The notes beneath the pieces are model-generated. The model saw only the letters and a program-made list of their open reading frames with translations. It was not told the origin of the DNA and did no database searches. A stretch of 64,000 nt of DNA, from assembly GCF_000182925.2 (NCBI RefSeq), contig NC_026503.1:4154001-4218000 (forward strand). The letters run 5' to 3'. Source of the DNA: Neurospora crassa OR74A. Lineage: Eukaryota > Ascomycota > Sordariomycetes > Sordariales > Sordariaceae. Each line of letters starts with the position of its first letter. Position 1 is the first letter of the stretch. Shown one piece after another: positions 23,963-35,239 of this stretch. Both the position numbers and the translations under genes were made by a program.

Positions 23963-26436
23963 TTTAGATCTCTGAGAAGGAAAACACGATGCTGAGACCT
24001 CATAGTCAGTAACAACCTTAGTCAACGGAACCCACGGGTCAATTTGCGTGCTGCTGTTGCCTCATCTCAACCCCAAGTCCAGGAACCAGCACCAACAACT
24101 TGGAGAAACAACCCAAGCAGTAGTTGGGTAATATCTTCACGATCCGAATAGTAGAGTTGATTGGCAAGCACTTGCTTGACATATGTGTCGTGATAATGAT
24201 GGGCCTTGAGCAGAACTCCAGACGGTGGCTCGGTTCCCATGCGACATAATTAACGCGTCGCTACGCTGATGATATTGGCCCCGCTGTGAAGAGCGTTGAG
24301 TGTAGGTGGCCGCCATGGACCGTCCGCAAACGACGTGCAAGCCCTATATGAAGCTGCATCTATGTTCGTGATGCGGCATGTGGAGTCGATGAAGGACCTG
24401 ATGGCTTATGGAATTGGTGATGATGTTCTCCCGATCCATGTCGCCTTCGACTGTGTAAACAAAAGAAAAGACTGTCGCCGGTCGCATAGTTCGGGAGATC
24501 ATCAAAAGTCTGTCAGGACTTGACAGCAAGTTGAAGAGCGTGCATCAACGAGCCAGGACTCCATTCGCGTTGATGGGGAAAAGCATATGGAATAAGTTGT
24601 GAAGCAAATACCTTGACTAGAGGCTTTGGTGGTCGGGACGCTTGGGATTCTTACGAGGTGGTCGAGGTCATGTGCAAAACTCGTGACTGCGTCAATCAGG
24701 ACTTGGACCCATCCAACGCTTCAAGGAAACAAGCACCAACAACAACGCCAAAAAGAAACTTGGGCACCAAGAGAAAGGTATTTATCAGTCGAATCATGTT
24801 AGAAAACGTACCGGTTATTGAAAGAGATTCAGTTCCTGGATCTTGCGTTCGCCGGGCTTAGCAAAAGCCTCTTTTTCGAAGTTGATCTGGAGAAAGTCAT
24901 GTGAGCTGAGCGAGAGGCAGCGAAGGAGGTCGAGCCGCCGGCTTGTATGTATAAGAAAGACTAGAGACACACCTTTCTGTGCACGGACCATGCGCAATGC
25001 TTCAATGAATGGTGAATGCCCGAATGCCCATTCCCCGGTCAACTCCCCGTGTCCCCACTGTTTTGTTTATAGTGTGGTGTAGCCTGGCCGCATACTGTAC
25101 ATATGGCAGTCTTCCTCATCTTCCCCTTTGTTCCTACCACTCTAGCTCTCTCACACCTTGCAGGGCATTCTCGACAATGTGCATCTTGTTTGGGACACAT
25201 AACATGTCAAATCATGGAAAGTGTGAGCGTGGCACCTTGGAGGCGTTGAGGACTCTGCCGGGTAGCACATGTGCGGCCTCCTAATCCCATTCCAGGCACG
25301 TGCGCCCCAATAATACAACCCCAATTATCCCCATTTGCCTGAGTGCCTTTTCCACTTGACCATGAGTGTGTGGCTATCTTTAAGGCAAAGACACACATCT
25401 TTGGGATGTGCGTGCCGGGGCATGATATGGAAATCCGTTGCCTTCTTGCTACAGGTTCCGATGCACAGGAAAACCCCGTGCCTGACTGCAAAGGCCCGTT
25501 GATTATCGTGAATGCAACGACTCAATCACACCCCAAATCCGGCCGCGATTACCAACTTAGGTTCTCCTTTTCACGTAATTCCATTGAGGCCTCTAAGATG
25601 ACAGTGTGAGACAGGTCGGCACATGATCTGGGCGACTGTAATCACGAGCACTAGCATCTGACCCTCCATCAACATCACTCACTCCCTCCGTGGACAGGCT
25701 TCAAAGCAGCATGGAAAAGATGGCAGCCTTCCGAGTTCACCAAGCCGTCGTGGATATTTCAAAAGCTACCATGCTAGGCAACCATCTGGATCAGCCTTCC
25801 GCCAGGTTATGTAGGTACGTAAACGCGTCATCATTGAAAAGCCAACGGCATGAGGAAATCATTCGTCGAGGCCTACCATGTACATCACCGTCCTAAACGG
25901 TATCACATCACCACCAGCCCCTACAACGCTCACCCAGCAGAACCTGAGGACCTGTATTCTTTGAATGAGGCTTCAAACATCCCCAAAACCTTTACTAGCA
26001 CATATACACATGAACCAATAGCGAATGTTGGTTGTTTCATTGTCTGTTTTTGTCGCTAGTTCGTGATAGTAGCTAGACAGGACTTTATGCAACTTGTGCA
26101 GAACTATAAGTACTAGTGTAATTGCTGGTAGGTGGGATAGTGGGGCAGCCAATGGATGCCCTGCTGACATCAGTGGGGTACCCGCTCCCGGTCTGTCCCA
26201 CGGGACTAACACTACCGGTTCCATGGCCGTCAAGGTCCATCTCCGTCCCATCACTGCAGTACCTTATCCGGCATCCTAGATCGCCGTGTATCAACCAAAC
26301 GTACTTGACCACCCTTCCTTCATCCCGTCTTGTCTTTTTAATACTCCGATCATAACGATACCTCCGGACTTTTGAACTCCAACATTCCCCGGTACACCAT
26401 CTTGGCGGTCCGCCCGTGTCTTATTGCCTTGCCAAG
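23963..26436. other. long divergent spacer (2.5 kb), bHLH / FYV10
   Basis: No ORF above 94 codons and none with a recognisable motif. A perfect CACGTG E-box, the predicted site of the neighbouring bHLH factor, lies at 25297-25302. The length suggests long leaders or extended regulation; a noncoding transcript cannot be judged from sequence. Confidence 0.4.
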
Positions 26437-27818
26437 ATGGCAGATCATGAAGCCTCAAAGATAAACCACGATAACCATCTACTACTGGTAAGGTGCTCCT
26501 TCACCCCCCCTTGAACCACCTTTTTCGATCGCCATCAACTAATCTTCTGTTCAACCTCACCTGTAGGACCAGCCATTGCTCCGTCTGCCATACGAACTCC
26601 TCCGCAAGAACTTCCGATCTGCTCACTTCACCGTCGAGAAAGAGTCAACAACCCTCAACAAGCTCCTGAAAGAAACAGCGAAAGGATCCCTCGACGGCAA
26701 GACATCGCCCGAAGATGTCGTCAAGAACCTCGATACCATGATTGCCAAGATGCGCGGCATGAAGCGCAAGCTGTCAACGTATGCCAACGAGGAAACCAGG
26801 CTTTATAAGCAGCTTGATGCTCGTGTGGCGCATCTGCGCGAGCTCTCGGATATGCACTCGGTTGAAGATGTTAAATACGAGGCTTGGTCCAGGAAACGTC
26901 TGGATCGACTGCTGGTCGACTACATGCTACGGCACGGATACAACACTTCGGCCCAAGCCCTGGCAAACGAGCGCGAGATGCACGACTTGGTGGACGTGGA
27001 AACATTTTTGACAATGAGCAAGATCCGCGAGTCTCTCGAGAACGGCAGCGTCACCGAGGCGTTGGCTTGGTGCAACGACAACAAGAAAGAGCTTCGAAAG
27101 TTACAGGTAGGCCGACACAACACCCCCGTTCTCCCCGTCAATCCCCATACCGCTAACATCATCTCCCATCCCCCAGTCCAACCTCGAATTTCTCCTTCGC
27201 TGCCAACAATACATCGAGCTCCTCCGCATCAACACCCCATCCAAATCCGTGGAGGCTATTACCCATGCAAAGAAATACATTGCCCCCTTCCAAGAACAAT
27301 ACCCCGACGAGGTCCGCGAAATGGCCGCCCTTCTCGCCCACCGGCCCACCGACAAGAACCTCCCCCTCAAATACGCCGCCTGGTACAGTCCGGATCGGTG
27401 GACCAAGCTCGCCACCTCTTTTGTAGAAGCGCATAACAAGCTGTTAGGCCTGCCCACTTTTCCCTTGCTGCACACAGCCCTGTCCTCAGGCTTATCGGCC
27501 CTCAAGACGCCCGCCTGCCACGGCACGCAAAAGACGACTTCTTCCTCACAGCCCGGGCATAGCCAGACGAGCATGACTAGCACAGTATGCCCGATCTGCT
27601 CGATCGAGCTGAACGAGTTGGCCAAGAACGTCCCCTATGCGCACCATAGCAAGAGCCATCTGGATAATGACTTGCTGCTCTTGCCGAACGGGCGCGTGTA
27701 CGGACAGGCAAAGCTGGATGAGTATGCGGCCAAGGCGGGGCTGGCGGAGGGGCAGGTGAAGGACTTGGTTACCGGCGAGGTGTATTCGAGGACGGCGTTG
27801 AAGAAGGTTTTTGCTTGA
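26437..27818 (+). CDS. fyv10: Fyv10/Gid9/MAEA RING subunit of the GID (CTLH) E3 ligase
   Basis: A RING-type core subunit of the GID/CTLH ubiquitin ligase, which in yeast degrades gluconeogenic enzymes when glucose returns. Three exons, 26437-26487, 26567-27106 and 27177-27818, give 410 residues with all junctions in phase 0; the introns have GTAAGG/TAG and GTAGGC/CAG ends. Domain order: an N-terminal coiled region (about 25-110), a LisH motif ([20 protein letters not shown], about 130-150), CTLH ([20 protein letters not shown]) and CRA region ([17 protein letters not shown]), then a degenerate RING-Gid from residue 335 with [10 protein letters not shown] and [19 protein letters not shown]-Gid lacks several zinc ligands of a canonical RING, as is usual for MAEA. 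The second intron falls exactly between CTLH and CRA. Confidence 0.93.
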
Positions 27819-28199
27819 TACTGCGGTTTTCGATTTACGAGCAACGACACACGTGCTTCTTTTGGGGGGTCTATCTTTTCTTTCATTAACTGGGGAATTT
27901 GGGGTATATGCTACGACGCGGGTTGACTGACGGCTATGATTTACGGGTGTTTGGGGGATTTTATCATCGCATTGCTTTCTCAGGGAGAGGAACTCATCAT
28001 TTGGGGAAATTATCATTATTAGTCTGGTTTCAGTTTGGACTACGTCCCAGGACAGAGACTCAACAGCGCAGTAAACAGCTTGGGAATGGGTACGGATGGG
28101 GGAGACATTACGTTGGCTTCTATATCACTATGTTGGGATGGAATAAAAAGATCGCAGGATGGTAAGATTGGGGATAAGATACGCGGCATGGCATACCGT

Positions 28200-28239
<40 letters not shown>

Positions 28240-29422
28240 GCAGACATACGCATATGAGCCCAAAACAGCGTTGCCATTATCATAAGAAGAAGTCTAGGTA
28301 TAAAAACTGATGACTTTCATGACTTTGGCCTACACGTTGACTCAAAAATACCACGTATGTGGAGGAGCTTCAAGCTCAAAAAGAGTAAATGAATGAGGTG
28401 AAACCAAGACTCATTTTGTATCAACTACTTACTGAAGTACTCCGTGAATGGATTGCTTCTCTTCCCTGACACCATTTTCGCCAGTATAATGCAGCCAAAC
28501 AAGTTACAACATAAAGGTGTAAACCACACGGGTGTAATGTAAGCGCTAAAGGACTACTAGTATACAACCAAAAAAGAAAGAAGAAAAGACCCAAAGTCGA
28601 AGGCAAACACCAGAACATAGCCGGTTCCGCTAGGGTATGGTGATGATGTGGATAGAGAGGAGGCGCCAAGGAGAATTTGGCAAGTCCCGTCATTTTTTTA
28701 ATCCCTCCCCTTCTTTTTTTTTTTTCTTTCTTGTCTCCATCAGTTGCGGGCTGTCTTCCTTGGAAAAGTGTGCTTTAACCACGCGACTCCGTGCATATAT
28801 GTCATGTAACGACAAGGTGTTTGTTTGTCCATCGCTTTTTTTTTTCTTATTCCCCAAGTCCTCTAAACCGCTGAGAGTGTTTAGGTTCTTTAACAAGCCA
28901 GAGAGCACGAACTCCATTCTTGATCACGGATATATCAACGATGATAACTGATAAAAGCATGTAGTAGGAAGGAAGACCCCGAAGATATAAAAATTTTGAC
29001 CAAGAAAAAAAAATGGAGCGCAAAAAAAAAAAAAAGGTTAGGAAGGGGGACAGAAATAACACACAAGCCAGCAGCACGTTTCAAACTCCTTTGACCCATG
29101 CATATCGCATCGCATCCCTTCTATCCACACACACACACATACACCACATCCCGCCCTTAGACACCCCTCGCACACTCAACATCATCAACTACTCCTCTTC
29201 GGGTATGTAACGTCGGTGGACTGGGTCCCATACCAGCGCTGGCGCTGGAGGCACCGGCACAGGTTAAATGAGAATATAGATGTTGTACCAACCCAGGAGG
29301 ACGAGGAGGAAGAAGAGGAAGAAAAGGACCAGTAGCATGTCCCACTAAGAGACGCTTGTTGTTGTTTGCACTCGTCCACCACCTCCAACCACCGTCATAT
29401 TAGAGCCTGCCCCCGGATGTTT
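27819..29422. other. convergent 3' region (1.6 kb), FYV10 / CAF1
   Basis: No supported gene. It contains a CA dinucleotide microsatellite (28204-28237) and several T- and A-runs (near 28718, 28838, 29007 and 29020). The spacer is long for two 3' UTRs, so one UTR may be extended. Confidence 0.4.
28204..28237. repeat. (AC)n microsatellite, about 17 units
   Basis: A perfect dinucleotide run, read directly, in the convergent spacer after the Fyv10 gene. Length variation between strains is expected. Confidence 0.97.
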
Positions 29423-31215
29423 CTAGCCTCGGTTGCTGCTGCTGTTGGTGTTGTTGTTGGAGCCGAACGCGAACTGGCCGAACACGCCACCTCCACCGCC
29501 GGGCGTCATCGGTCCGAGGTTGCCCAGCGCCGCCGCACCGCCGTTGGTGTTGTGCGAGGCGGCGGCAGCAGCTTGCGCAGCAACGGCCGCTTGAGCCGCG
29601 TTGGCACCTGCAGCCGCGAGCGCGCCGGCGAGGTTTACCGGAGCACCGTTGGGCGTGCTGGGCGTTCCGTTCTGCGCACCGTTTGCCTGCTGCCCAGTCG
29701 CTGAGCTCTCGGTGTTGGTGTTGTTAGTGTTGTTATTGCTAGCAGTCGCGGCTGCCGTGTTAAGAGTGGGGAGGCTGGCAACCACGGAGAAATCGGGGAT
29801 GCCGAGACCCCAGACCTTGCCGACGTGCTCGCCACCAATATCTCCGTTGAAGATGCGCTTCCGTAGCTCGAAGAAGACCTTGCCAGTAATAAGGCTGTCA
29901 CTGCCCGCCTGATGTGCACTACCCACGCGCTTAACCTTGAGAGTGTCGGCGATGTGTTCTAGGCCTGATTTCTGCTCGAACTTTTGGAGGATCTCGGCCG
30001 CACCCGGGTCATTGGGAGTCAGCGCACCGGTGTTGTACTGCTTGATAGCGTGTTTCATGAGATGCTTAACGTCGTACGTCGAAGGGAAGTAAAGCTTCAT
30101 GATCTGGTCAAACTCAACCTCGTCGTTCGGAAGCTGAGAACAGATCAAAAGTTTTGTAAGATAGCCAAAGTCGTAGCCGCCGTGGAAGCTGATCCAGCGC
30201 ACGTCTTCAAAACACACTAAGCCGGATGGGATAAGCAGCGCGGCGAATTCCTTGGGGTCGATGCCATCCCGCTCAAGTAGGCTGAAGTCGATACCGGCTT
30301 GCTGCAGAGACTCGATCGAGGTCTGGTTAAACATGTCCTCCTTAAGAGAGAATTTGAAGTTGAACTGCCACGCAAAGGGAAACGGCCCCTGTTGATTGGC
30401 CGCCCTTTTCCCTGCGAGATCCATAGCATCAGTCGAGTTTGGTCGCGCAGGGGGTTGCTCGCCGTCTTCGTTGAATAGGGCGATGCCAATCTGGATGACC
30501 TTCAACATGTCGACGTTGGTCCTGAGACATTGGTAATGGTAATCACTCTTTCCCCTAAAACCTCCCATCGGTCTCGACACAACGCCGGGAAACTCGGTGT
30601 CCTAGAAAGAAGTCCAACCCACGTTAGCCATTTCCAAGCTCTCCTCTCCCAGTAAGGGGGTAACTGCAGTCCCACCATAGCAATATACGGATACTTGTCC
30701 ACCAAGTCTCTCAGTATGGCCATCTCCTCGTGCAAGTTGTGCCTCCACACCTCTCGTATCCGGCTCTTGCTCTGCGATCGCGTGACATGGTCGGCAAGGG
30801 CACCGTGACCCTGTTGTGGTGCGTGTTGCATGTGCTGTTGGTGCTGGGCATGCTGGGCATGTTGTGAGTGTTGGGCCGTCTGTTGCTGGGCCTGCTGCTG
30901 CTGATGTTGTTGTTGTTGGGACTGCTGTTGTTGCTGCAGTTGGGCCCCGTGCTGGAATCCCATCCTCGCAGCATGGCTTGCCAGCCCCGAGTCTCCCCCC
31001 ACGTTGAAGCCGCCACCACCAGCATTTAGTCCCCCGCCGAGGCCTAATAGGTTGCTATTTGCCGAAAAGGGGTTCACTTGGGCGTTCTGGTTGAGGTAGG
31101 CGGGGTTTCCTGTCAGCTGCGGAGGATGGCTTGCCGTGTGCTGGCCGTGTGTAGGAAACTGCTGATGGTAGGGCGAAGGTCCGCTGGGGAACCTGTTGAT
31201 GGGTGGAGGAGGCAT
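29423..31215 (-). CDS. caf1: CCR4-NOT deadenylase Caf1/Pop2 with poly-Q N-terminus
   Basis: A 3'-5' poly(A)-specific exonuclease of the CCR4-NOT complex that starts mRNA decay. Exons 31215-30676 and 30601-29423 join across a 74-bp intron (GTGGGA donor, TTCTAG acceptor), giving 572 residues. Splicing creates YPYIAM-DTEFPGVV, which supplies the first two DEDD-family metal ligands (Asp181, Glu183). Motif II lies in FHGGYDFGYL and motif III in SAHQAGSDSLIT, so the active site is complete. The catalytic core (about 150-420) is flanked by non-conserved ends: residues 90-140 are Gln/His-rich with several Q runs and QHAQHAQHQQ repeats, and the C-terminal 130 residues are Ala/Asn/Gly-rich (AAAATASNNNTNNTN and others). 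The core is standard; such tails are typical of filamentous fungal Caf1. It is divergent from the complex I gene. Confidence 0.94.
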
Positions 31216-32046
31216 CGCGGAAGAGCGACAGCCACTAGACGGGTTCGATGCTGTGCGTCTATCGTGATATCGGACTTGTAAAGGTTGCTCTTAAAAGTGT
31301 AGGCCGCGTATGCACCATTCCTGACCAGGCGCTGCTCTGCGGGATGACGGAGGGGCGGCCGAGCGCTCAGCCGGCGGTGGGATCGGCCTATGTGGACTGG
31401 ATGATATCGTCGTCGTGGCTGGCAGGCAAAGGATCGGTGCGACTGCGGTCGAGGGGAACGAGTACGGAGGGGCACAGCCTGGCAAGTAAGAGGTTAAGTT
31501 CTGTGGTGCGTGTTGACAGATTTCGTCGGACGGGTCGAAAGCTGGATGAGTGCTGTGCGTTTCGGGTGCACGGTCGAGGGCTGTCAACAGCAGTTGCTAT
31601 CTGAGTTGTTGGGTTCGCTCAATTGCTCCAGTTCCAGTTGCAGCGAGTGTGTTGAATGGAACTGAACGTTGGAGGCGGCCGAGGCGGCAGGCTGTCGATT
31701 GCACGGGCCACCAGGAGCACAGTCGAGGTTGATGTCAAAGTGCCAGCAAGCACAGGTACAACCAGGTACGTACCATTTCCTGACTCGGCGCACGAGCCAG
31801 CTGCCTATGGTTGCAGTGTTCCCCATGAGAGGGGACGAGGCCCCCTTTCTGCCGCCAAGGGACAGGGTTGGGGATGGTGGTGCGGGTCGGTGTCTGTACG
31901 TAGTAGTATACACTACACACTAAGCAGCCGCACAGGCCAAGCACGTCGGGTGCGGCGACAACGTCGTCGACGTCGCCAAACCAATCGAAGCAGCTCTGGT
32001 GAAGCCATTCCCGCATCGACGTTAACACGCAATTGCAGTCACCAAA
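31216..32046. other. divergent promoter region, CAF1 / complex I B12
   Basis: An 831-bp spacer. A GGTACGTACC palindrome sits near 31762. ORFs here are antisense to one another and show no family features. Confidence 0.45.
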
Positions 32047-32468
32047 ATGCGCGTCACACGGTGAGTCTCACTTACGACTACGAGTACCAGCTTTGCGATT
32101 CCTAACAACAACGAAAGAGTCCTCCGCGCCGTCCCCAAGAACCCCACGGGGTTCAACATCAGCGAGTTCCGTAGAGCTGCCCGTGTGCCCGAGCACGATC
32201 CTTGGATCAAGAAGTGAGTACAGGTTTTCGACGCTGTGCTCTTGGTGGAGGAGAGTTTGATAACCAACGCGAGAATCCCCCACTTCCCAAAAACAGCGAG
32301 TCCTGGCGTACCACCGGCCAATTCTCCCGCTCCGAGCGCTTCAAGGGCGCTCTTCCTGGCTTTGGCACCGCCTCGGTTGCCTTTGCTATTTACTGCGTTT
32401 ACGAGCACCTCTTTCTCAAGGATAAGCACCACCACGATGGTACTGCGTCCGCCGTCACTGCGCACTGA
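32047..32468 (+). CDS. NADH:ubiquinone oxidoreductase B12-type subunit (NDUFB3-like)
   Basis: An accessory membrane-arm subunit of respiratory complex I. Three short exons: 32047-32060 (14 nt, encoding MRVT plus two bases), 32118-32213 and 32297-32468. The introns have GTGAGT donors and AAAG and ACAG acceptors; CTAAC precedes the first acceptor. The 93-residue product reads PEHDPWIKK-NESWRTTGQFSR across the second junction, matching the 'DPW.r.EaWRy.g.F' block of B12 proteins. One transmembrane segment follows (GFGTASVAFAIYCVYEHLF), and then a His-rich tail (KDKHHHDG), also seen in fungal orthologues. No cleavable presequence is evident. The first exon is too short to appear as an ORF but is needed for a start codon. 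Confidence 0.87.
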
Positions 32469-33274
32469 GATCTAGGTGGGGATGGACAATGAGTTGGAGA
32501 AGACGGGAGTGTCTGAGTCGGACTGGGTGGATCCGGGTGGATATTCAGAGGGGGACAGGCCGTTGATATGGGGTCGACAAAGAAGAAACTACAAACAGGA
32601 CGCCTACAAACGCCAGGTATAGCAGATAGCTGGCAGCCGAGCTCTGGTTGAAAGAGCTTTACCAGGGAAGTCTATCTCGGATGGCGGGAAAGATACAGAA
32701 GAGGAATATGACAGTACTGCACTTGACCCGGAGCGGTTGTTGCGGGAGGGCGGTGCCTATTGTAGACTGGTCTCCGTGATGAGCATACATACATATTTCA
32801 CAGGGTCACACAGATGTTCAGGTTCGTGTGATTCTTGGACATGTTTACATCACAATCAGCTTCTCCTCATGTGTCCCGACAGACACGCATGTTGAACAGT
32901 GACATATATGCACGCACGCGCCGGCGGGGGTTTCTTATGGACATATTCTTGACTTATAGACACAAAGCAGTGAAATCAAAAAAAGGGACCCCGGCTTTTA
33001 TATACATTATCTGTCTTTTTACAGGCTCTGTGTTGACTGTGATCGGTCACCTCATGGTCCACTTCATCCCGACATCATAAAAGCCCTTTCGGTCTCTTCT
33101 CCCTTTAAAACCCTCCCATACTACCTACATAAGCCAACCCCCCATTCTGGTATATATATCATCTTAGTATCAAACAAAAATGGTATCTGTTTCAACGGAA
33201 CCCACAGACACACAATGCAAAAAAGAAACAAAATCCAGAGTCTAGCCCGCGGCGGTCTAGGTCATGCTAAATCT

Positions 33275-33305
<31 letters not shown>

Positions 33306-33424
33306 CATCATCCACGGCCATTAATCAAAAAAAGAAAAGAAAAGAAGAGACAAAAGGCAAAACGAAAGCCAAGTCATAAAAACCCTTAAACGCCGCATCA
33401 GCTGGATTGGAATGACAGCAGCTT
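32469..33424. other. convergent 3' region, complex I B12 / coiled-coil gene
   Basis: About 960 bp, AT-richer toward 33000-33420. It contains the TTG trinucleotide repeat listed separately and a TATATATATCAT stretch near 33152. No gene supported. Confidence 0.4.
33275..33304. repeat. (TTG)10 trinucleotide repeat
   Basis: A perfect repeat of about ten units in the 3' flank of the coiled-coil gene, which reads CAA on the minus strand. It lies downstream of the stop codon, so it is in the UTR rather than coding. Confidence 0.95.
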
Positions 33425-35239
33425 TTACAGGCCAATGCCGTTAACCAAGTCCAAGCATCCCTCGACCGCCATCTCCAACTCACCCACGCGCTCCTTCAAG
33501 TGCCTGTTCTCGTCACGCAGCAAGCCGACCGTGTCCCAGGCCATGCTGGCGTCCTGGCCCCTGCAGTTCACGCACCCGTTCTCGTCCGAGCCGGGCGCGA
33601 TGCCCCTGATGATCTTCTGGAACGCGCTCATCTGGGTGCCCATGATCTTGGGCTTGGGGGTGGTCGGGACGGGGGGAGGAGGGCCCATGGACCTCCTCTT
33701 GTTGGTGACGCTCACGTTCCGTTGCAACGTCGTTACTGAGGGAGCGGGGCTGTTGACGATGCTCATGGTACCATCAAAGCCGCCACCAGGAACGATGGGG
33801 CTGCGGCACCGCGCCGAGAACACGCTCTCACTCTCGGCGACGCTGTCGGTGTCAGTCGAGTACGAGTAGTCCGTCTTGATGGTGCTGGCGCTCTCGCGCC
33901 ACTTGCGCCGGGCGTTGTAGTCGGCGTCGACGCCGAGGTCCTCCGACACAACGCTGCACTCGGACATGATGGTCGACGTGCGCTGTGGGACGGGACGGAA
34001 CTTGCTGCGCTCAAAGGCGAGCTCGTCCATCAGCTTCTGGATGGCCTGCTCGTGCTCGGAAGCCTTGCGCGCCATACCCTCGAGCTGCATCTTCAGGTGC
34101 TGGGCGCGCGTCTCGGCCGCCTCAATCTCGTCGCGCTGGGCAGACTTCTCGGCTTCCAGGTCGCGGATGGTGATTACGCGCTCGCGGAAGGCGGCTTGCA
34201 TCTTGGTGAAGAGGCCGATGGCGTTGGCCTGCAGGTCCTTGTACGCGGTCGGGGAGATGTCGCTGTTGGGCGCAGCCCCATTGGGAGGGAACAGGGCGGC
34301 CTCGATGTCAAGGTTCAAGATCTCGTCGTCGTCAACGGCAGGGCCAGAGGACGCCGCCGGGCCCGGCGTGAACTTGGACGAGATGGCCGATATGAGCCGG
34401 GAGGTGACGTTACCCTTGGGCGTGGATGGTTCATGCATGCTGCTGCGGTTGCTAAACTGGCTGGCGTTGGTCCCGCGTCTACGCGACCTTGTGGGCGTCT
34501 TGTCCAAGGAGGTGTCACCGTCGCGAACGGAGCCGGTCAGGGACTGATTGTCCGCCGCCTTGCTCGCTTTGCTGCTGCGGGCTGTTAAGGTGGGAGCCAT
34601 TCCCAATGCTTCTGCTGCTGCCGCGCCCGAGCTGTTCAGCCAGTCGGCAAACGCTCCTTGGGAACTGTCGGTTTGCTCCGAGGAGGAGGAGGCGGGCTGG
34701 TTTTCGGTGCCAAAGGTGAGGGCGATCAGGTTCGGGAACGATGACCCGCGGCGATGTTTGTTTAGACCCGAGCCCGACTCAGCGTCTTGCTCAGAAAACC
34801 CGCTGTGGTACTCTTGCAAGGGGGCCAAGGTGGAGGGGGCTGGGAGGATGATGGTCGAGGATGGGCGAGGCGGTGGAGCGGGCACTATGCGCGGCTTTTC
34901 TGGGACTCTGGGGGGGACGGCGTTGTGCTCTGAACTGACGGATCTGATCTTATCCAGCGATCCTCGCAGGGCTAGGGCTTTGGGAGGAGGTGTTGGACGT
35001 TCAATGGGGCGTTGGGGAGGCGGTAAGTCTCTTGCTGGCTGCGAGGGGGGCAGAGCAGGATTGGGTCTAAGGGGCATGATGTATGTAGTAAAAGTTTGGA
35101 ATGCTGCCACAGTATCCCTGGAGGTCCCGTGTCCGTTCTCCTGTGTGTCCCCTGGTAGTCCCTGGTAGGCGAATCTAGCCGTTGTTGGTCTGGCCGGTCG
35201 GCTTATGTCCTGTTTGGCGGGGCCGGAGTGTTTCTTCAA
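33425..35239 (-). CDS. uncharacterised Ser/Pro-rich protein with central coiled coil
   Basis: A single-exon ORF of 604 residues that I do not recognise. Residues 55-140 are Pro/Arg-rich (LRPNPALPPSQPARDLPPPQRPIERPTPPP), with possible SH3- or WW-type contact sites. Residues about 190-300 are Ser/Thr-rich. Residues about 330-430 form a strong coiled coil (LFTKMQAAFRERVITIRDLE, then a Glu/Gln/Lys heptad region ending LMDELAFERSKF). A Ser/Asp-rich region with STDTDSVAESESVF follows, then a conserved-looking C-terminus with GCVNCRGQDASMAWDTVGLL and a second short coiled coil (ENRHLKERVGELEMAVEGCLDLVNGIGL). The CxxC and the coil at the end look the most constrained. A start at MPLRPNPALPPS (35077) is equally possible. 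Codon use and uninterrupted length support a real gene. Function unknown. Confidence 0.72.
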   Translation of the reverse strand: MKKHSGPAKQDISRPARPTTARFAYQGLPGDTQENGHGTSRDTVAAFQTFTTYIMPLRPNPALPPSQPARDLPPPQRPIERPTPPPKALALRGSLDKIRSVSSEHNAVPPRVPEKPRIVPAPPPRPSSTIILPAPSTLAPLQEYHSGFSEQDAESGSGLNKHRRGSSFPNLIALTFGTENQPASSSSEQTDSSQGAFADWLNSSGAAAAEALGMAPTLTARSSKASKAADNQSLTGSVRDGDTSLDKTPTRSRRRGTNASQFSNRSSMHEPSTPKGNVTSRLISAISSKFTPGPAASSGPAVDDDEILNLDIEAALFPPNGAAPNSDISPTAYKDLQANAIGLFTKMQAAFRERVITIRDLEAEKSAQRDEIEAAETRAQHLKMQLEGMARKASEHEQAIQKLMDELAFERSKFRPVPQRTSTIMSECSVVSEDLGVDADYNARRKWRESASTIKTDYSYSTDTDSVAESESVFSARCRSPIVPGGGFDGTMSIVNSPAPSVTTLQRNVSVTNKRRSMGPPPPVPTTPKPKIMGTQMSAFQKIIRGIAPGSDENGCVNCRGQDASMAWDTVGLLRDENRHLKERVGELEMAVEGCLDLVNGIGL

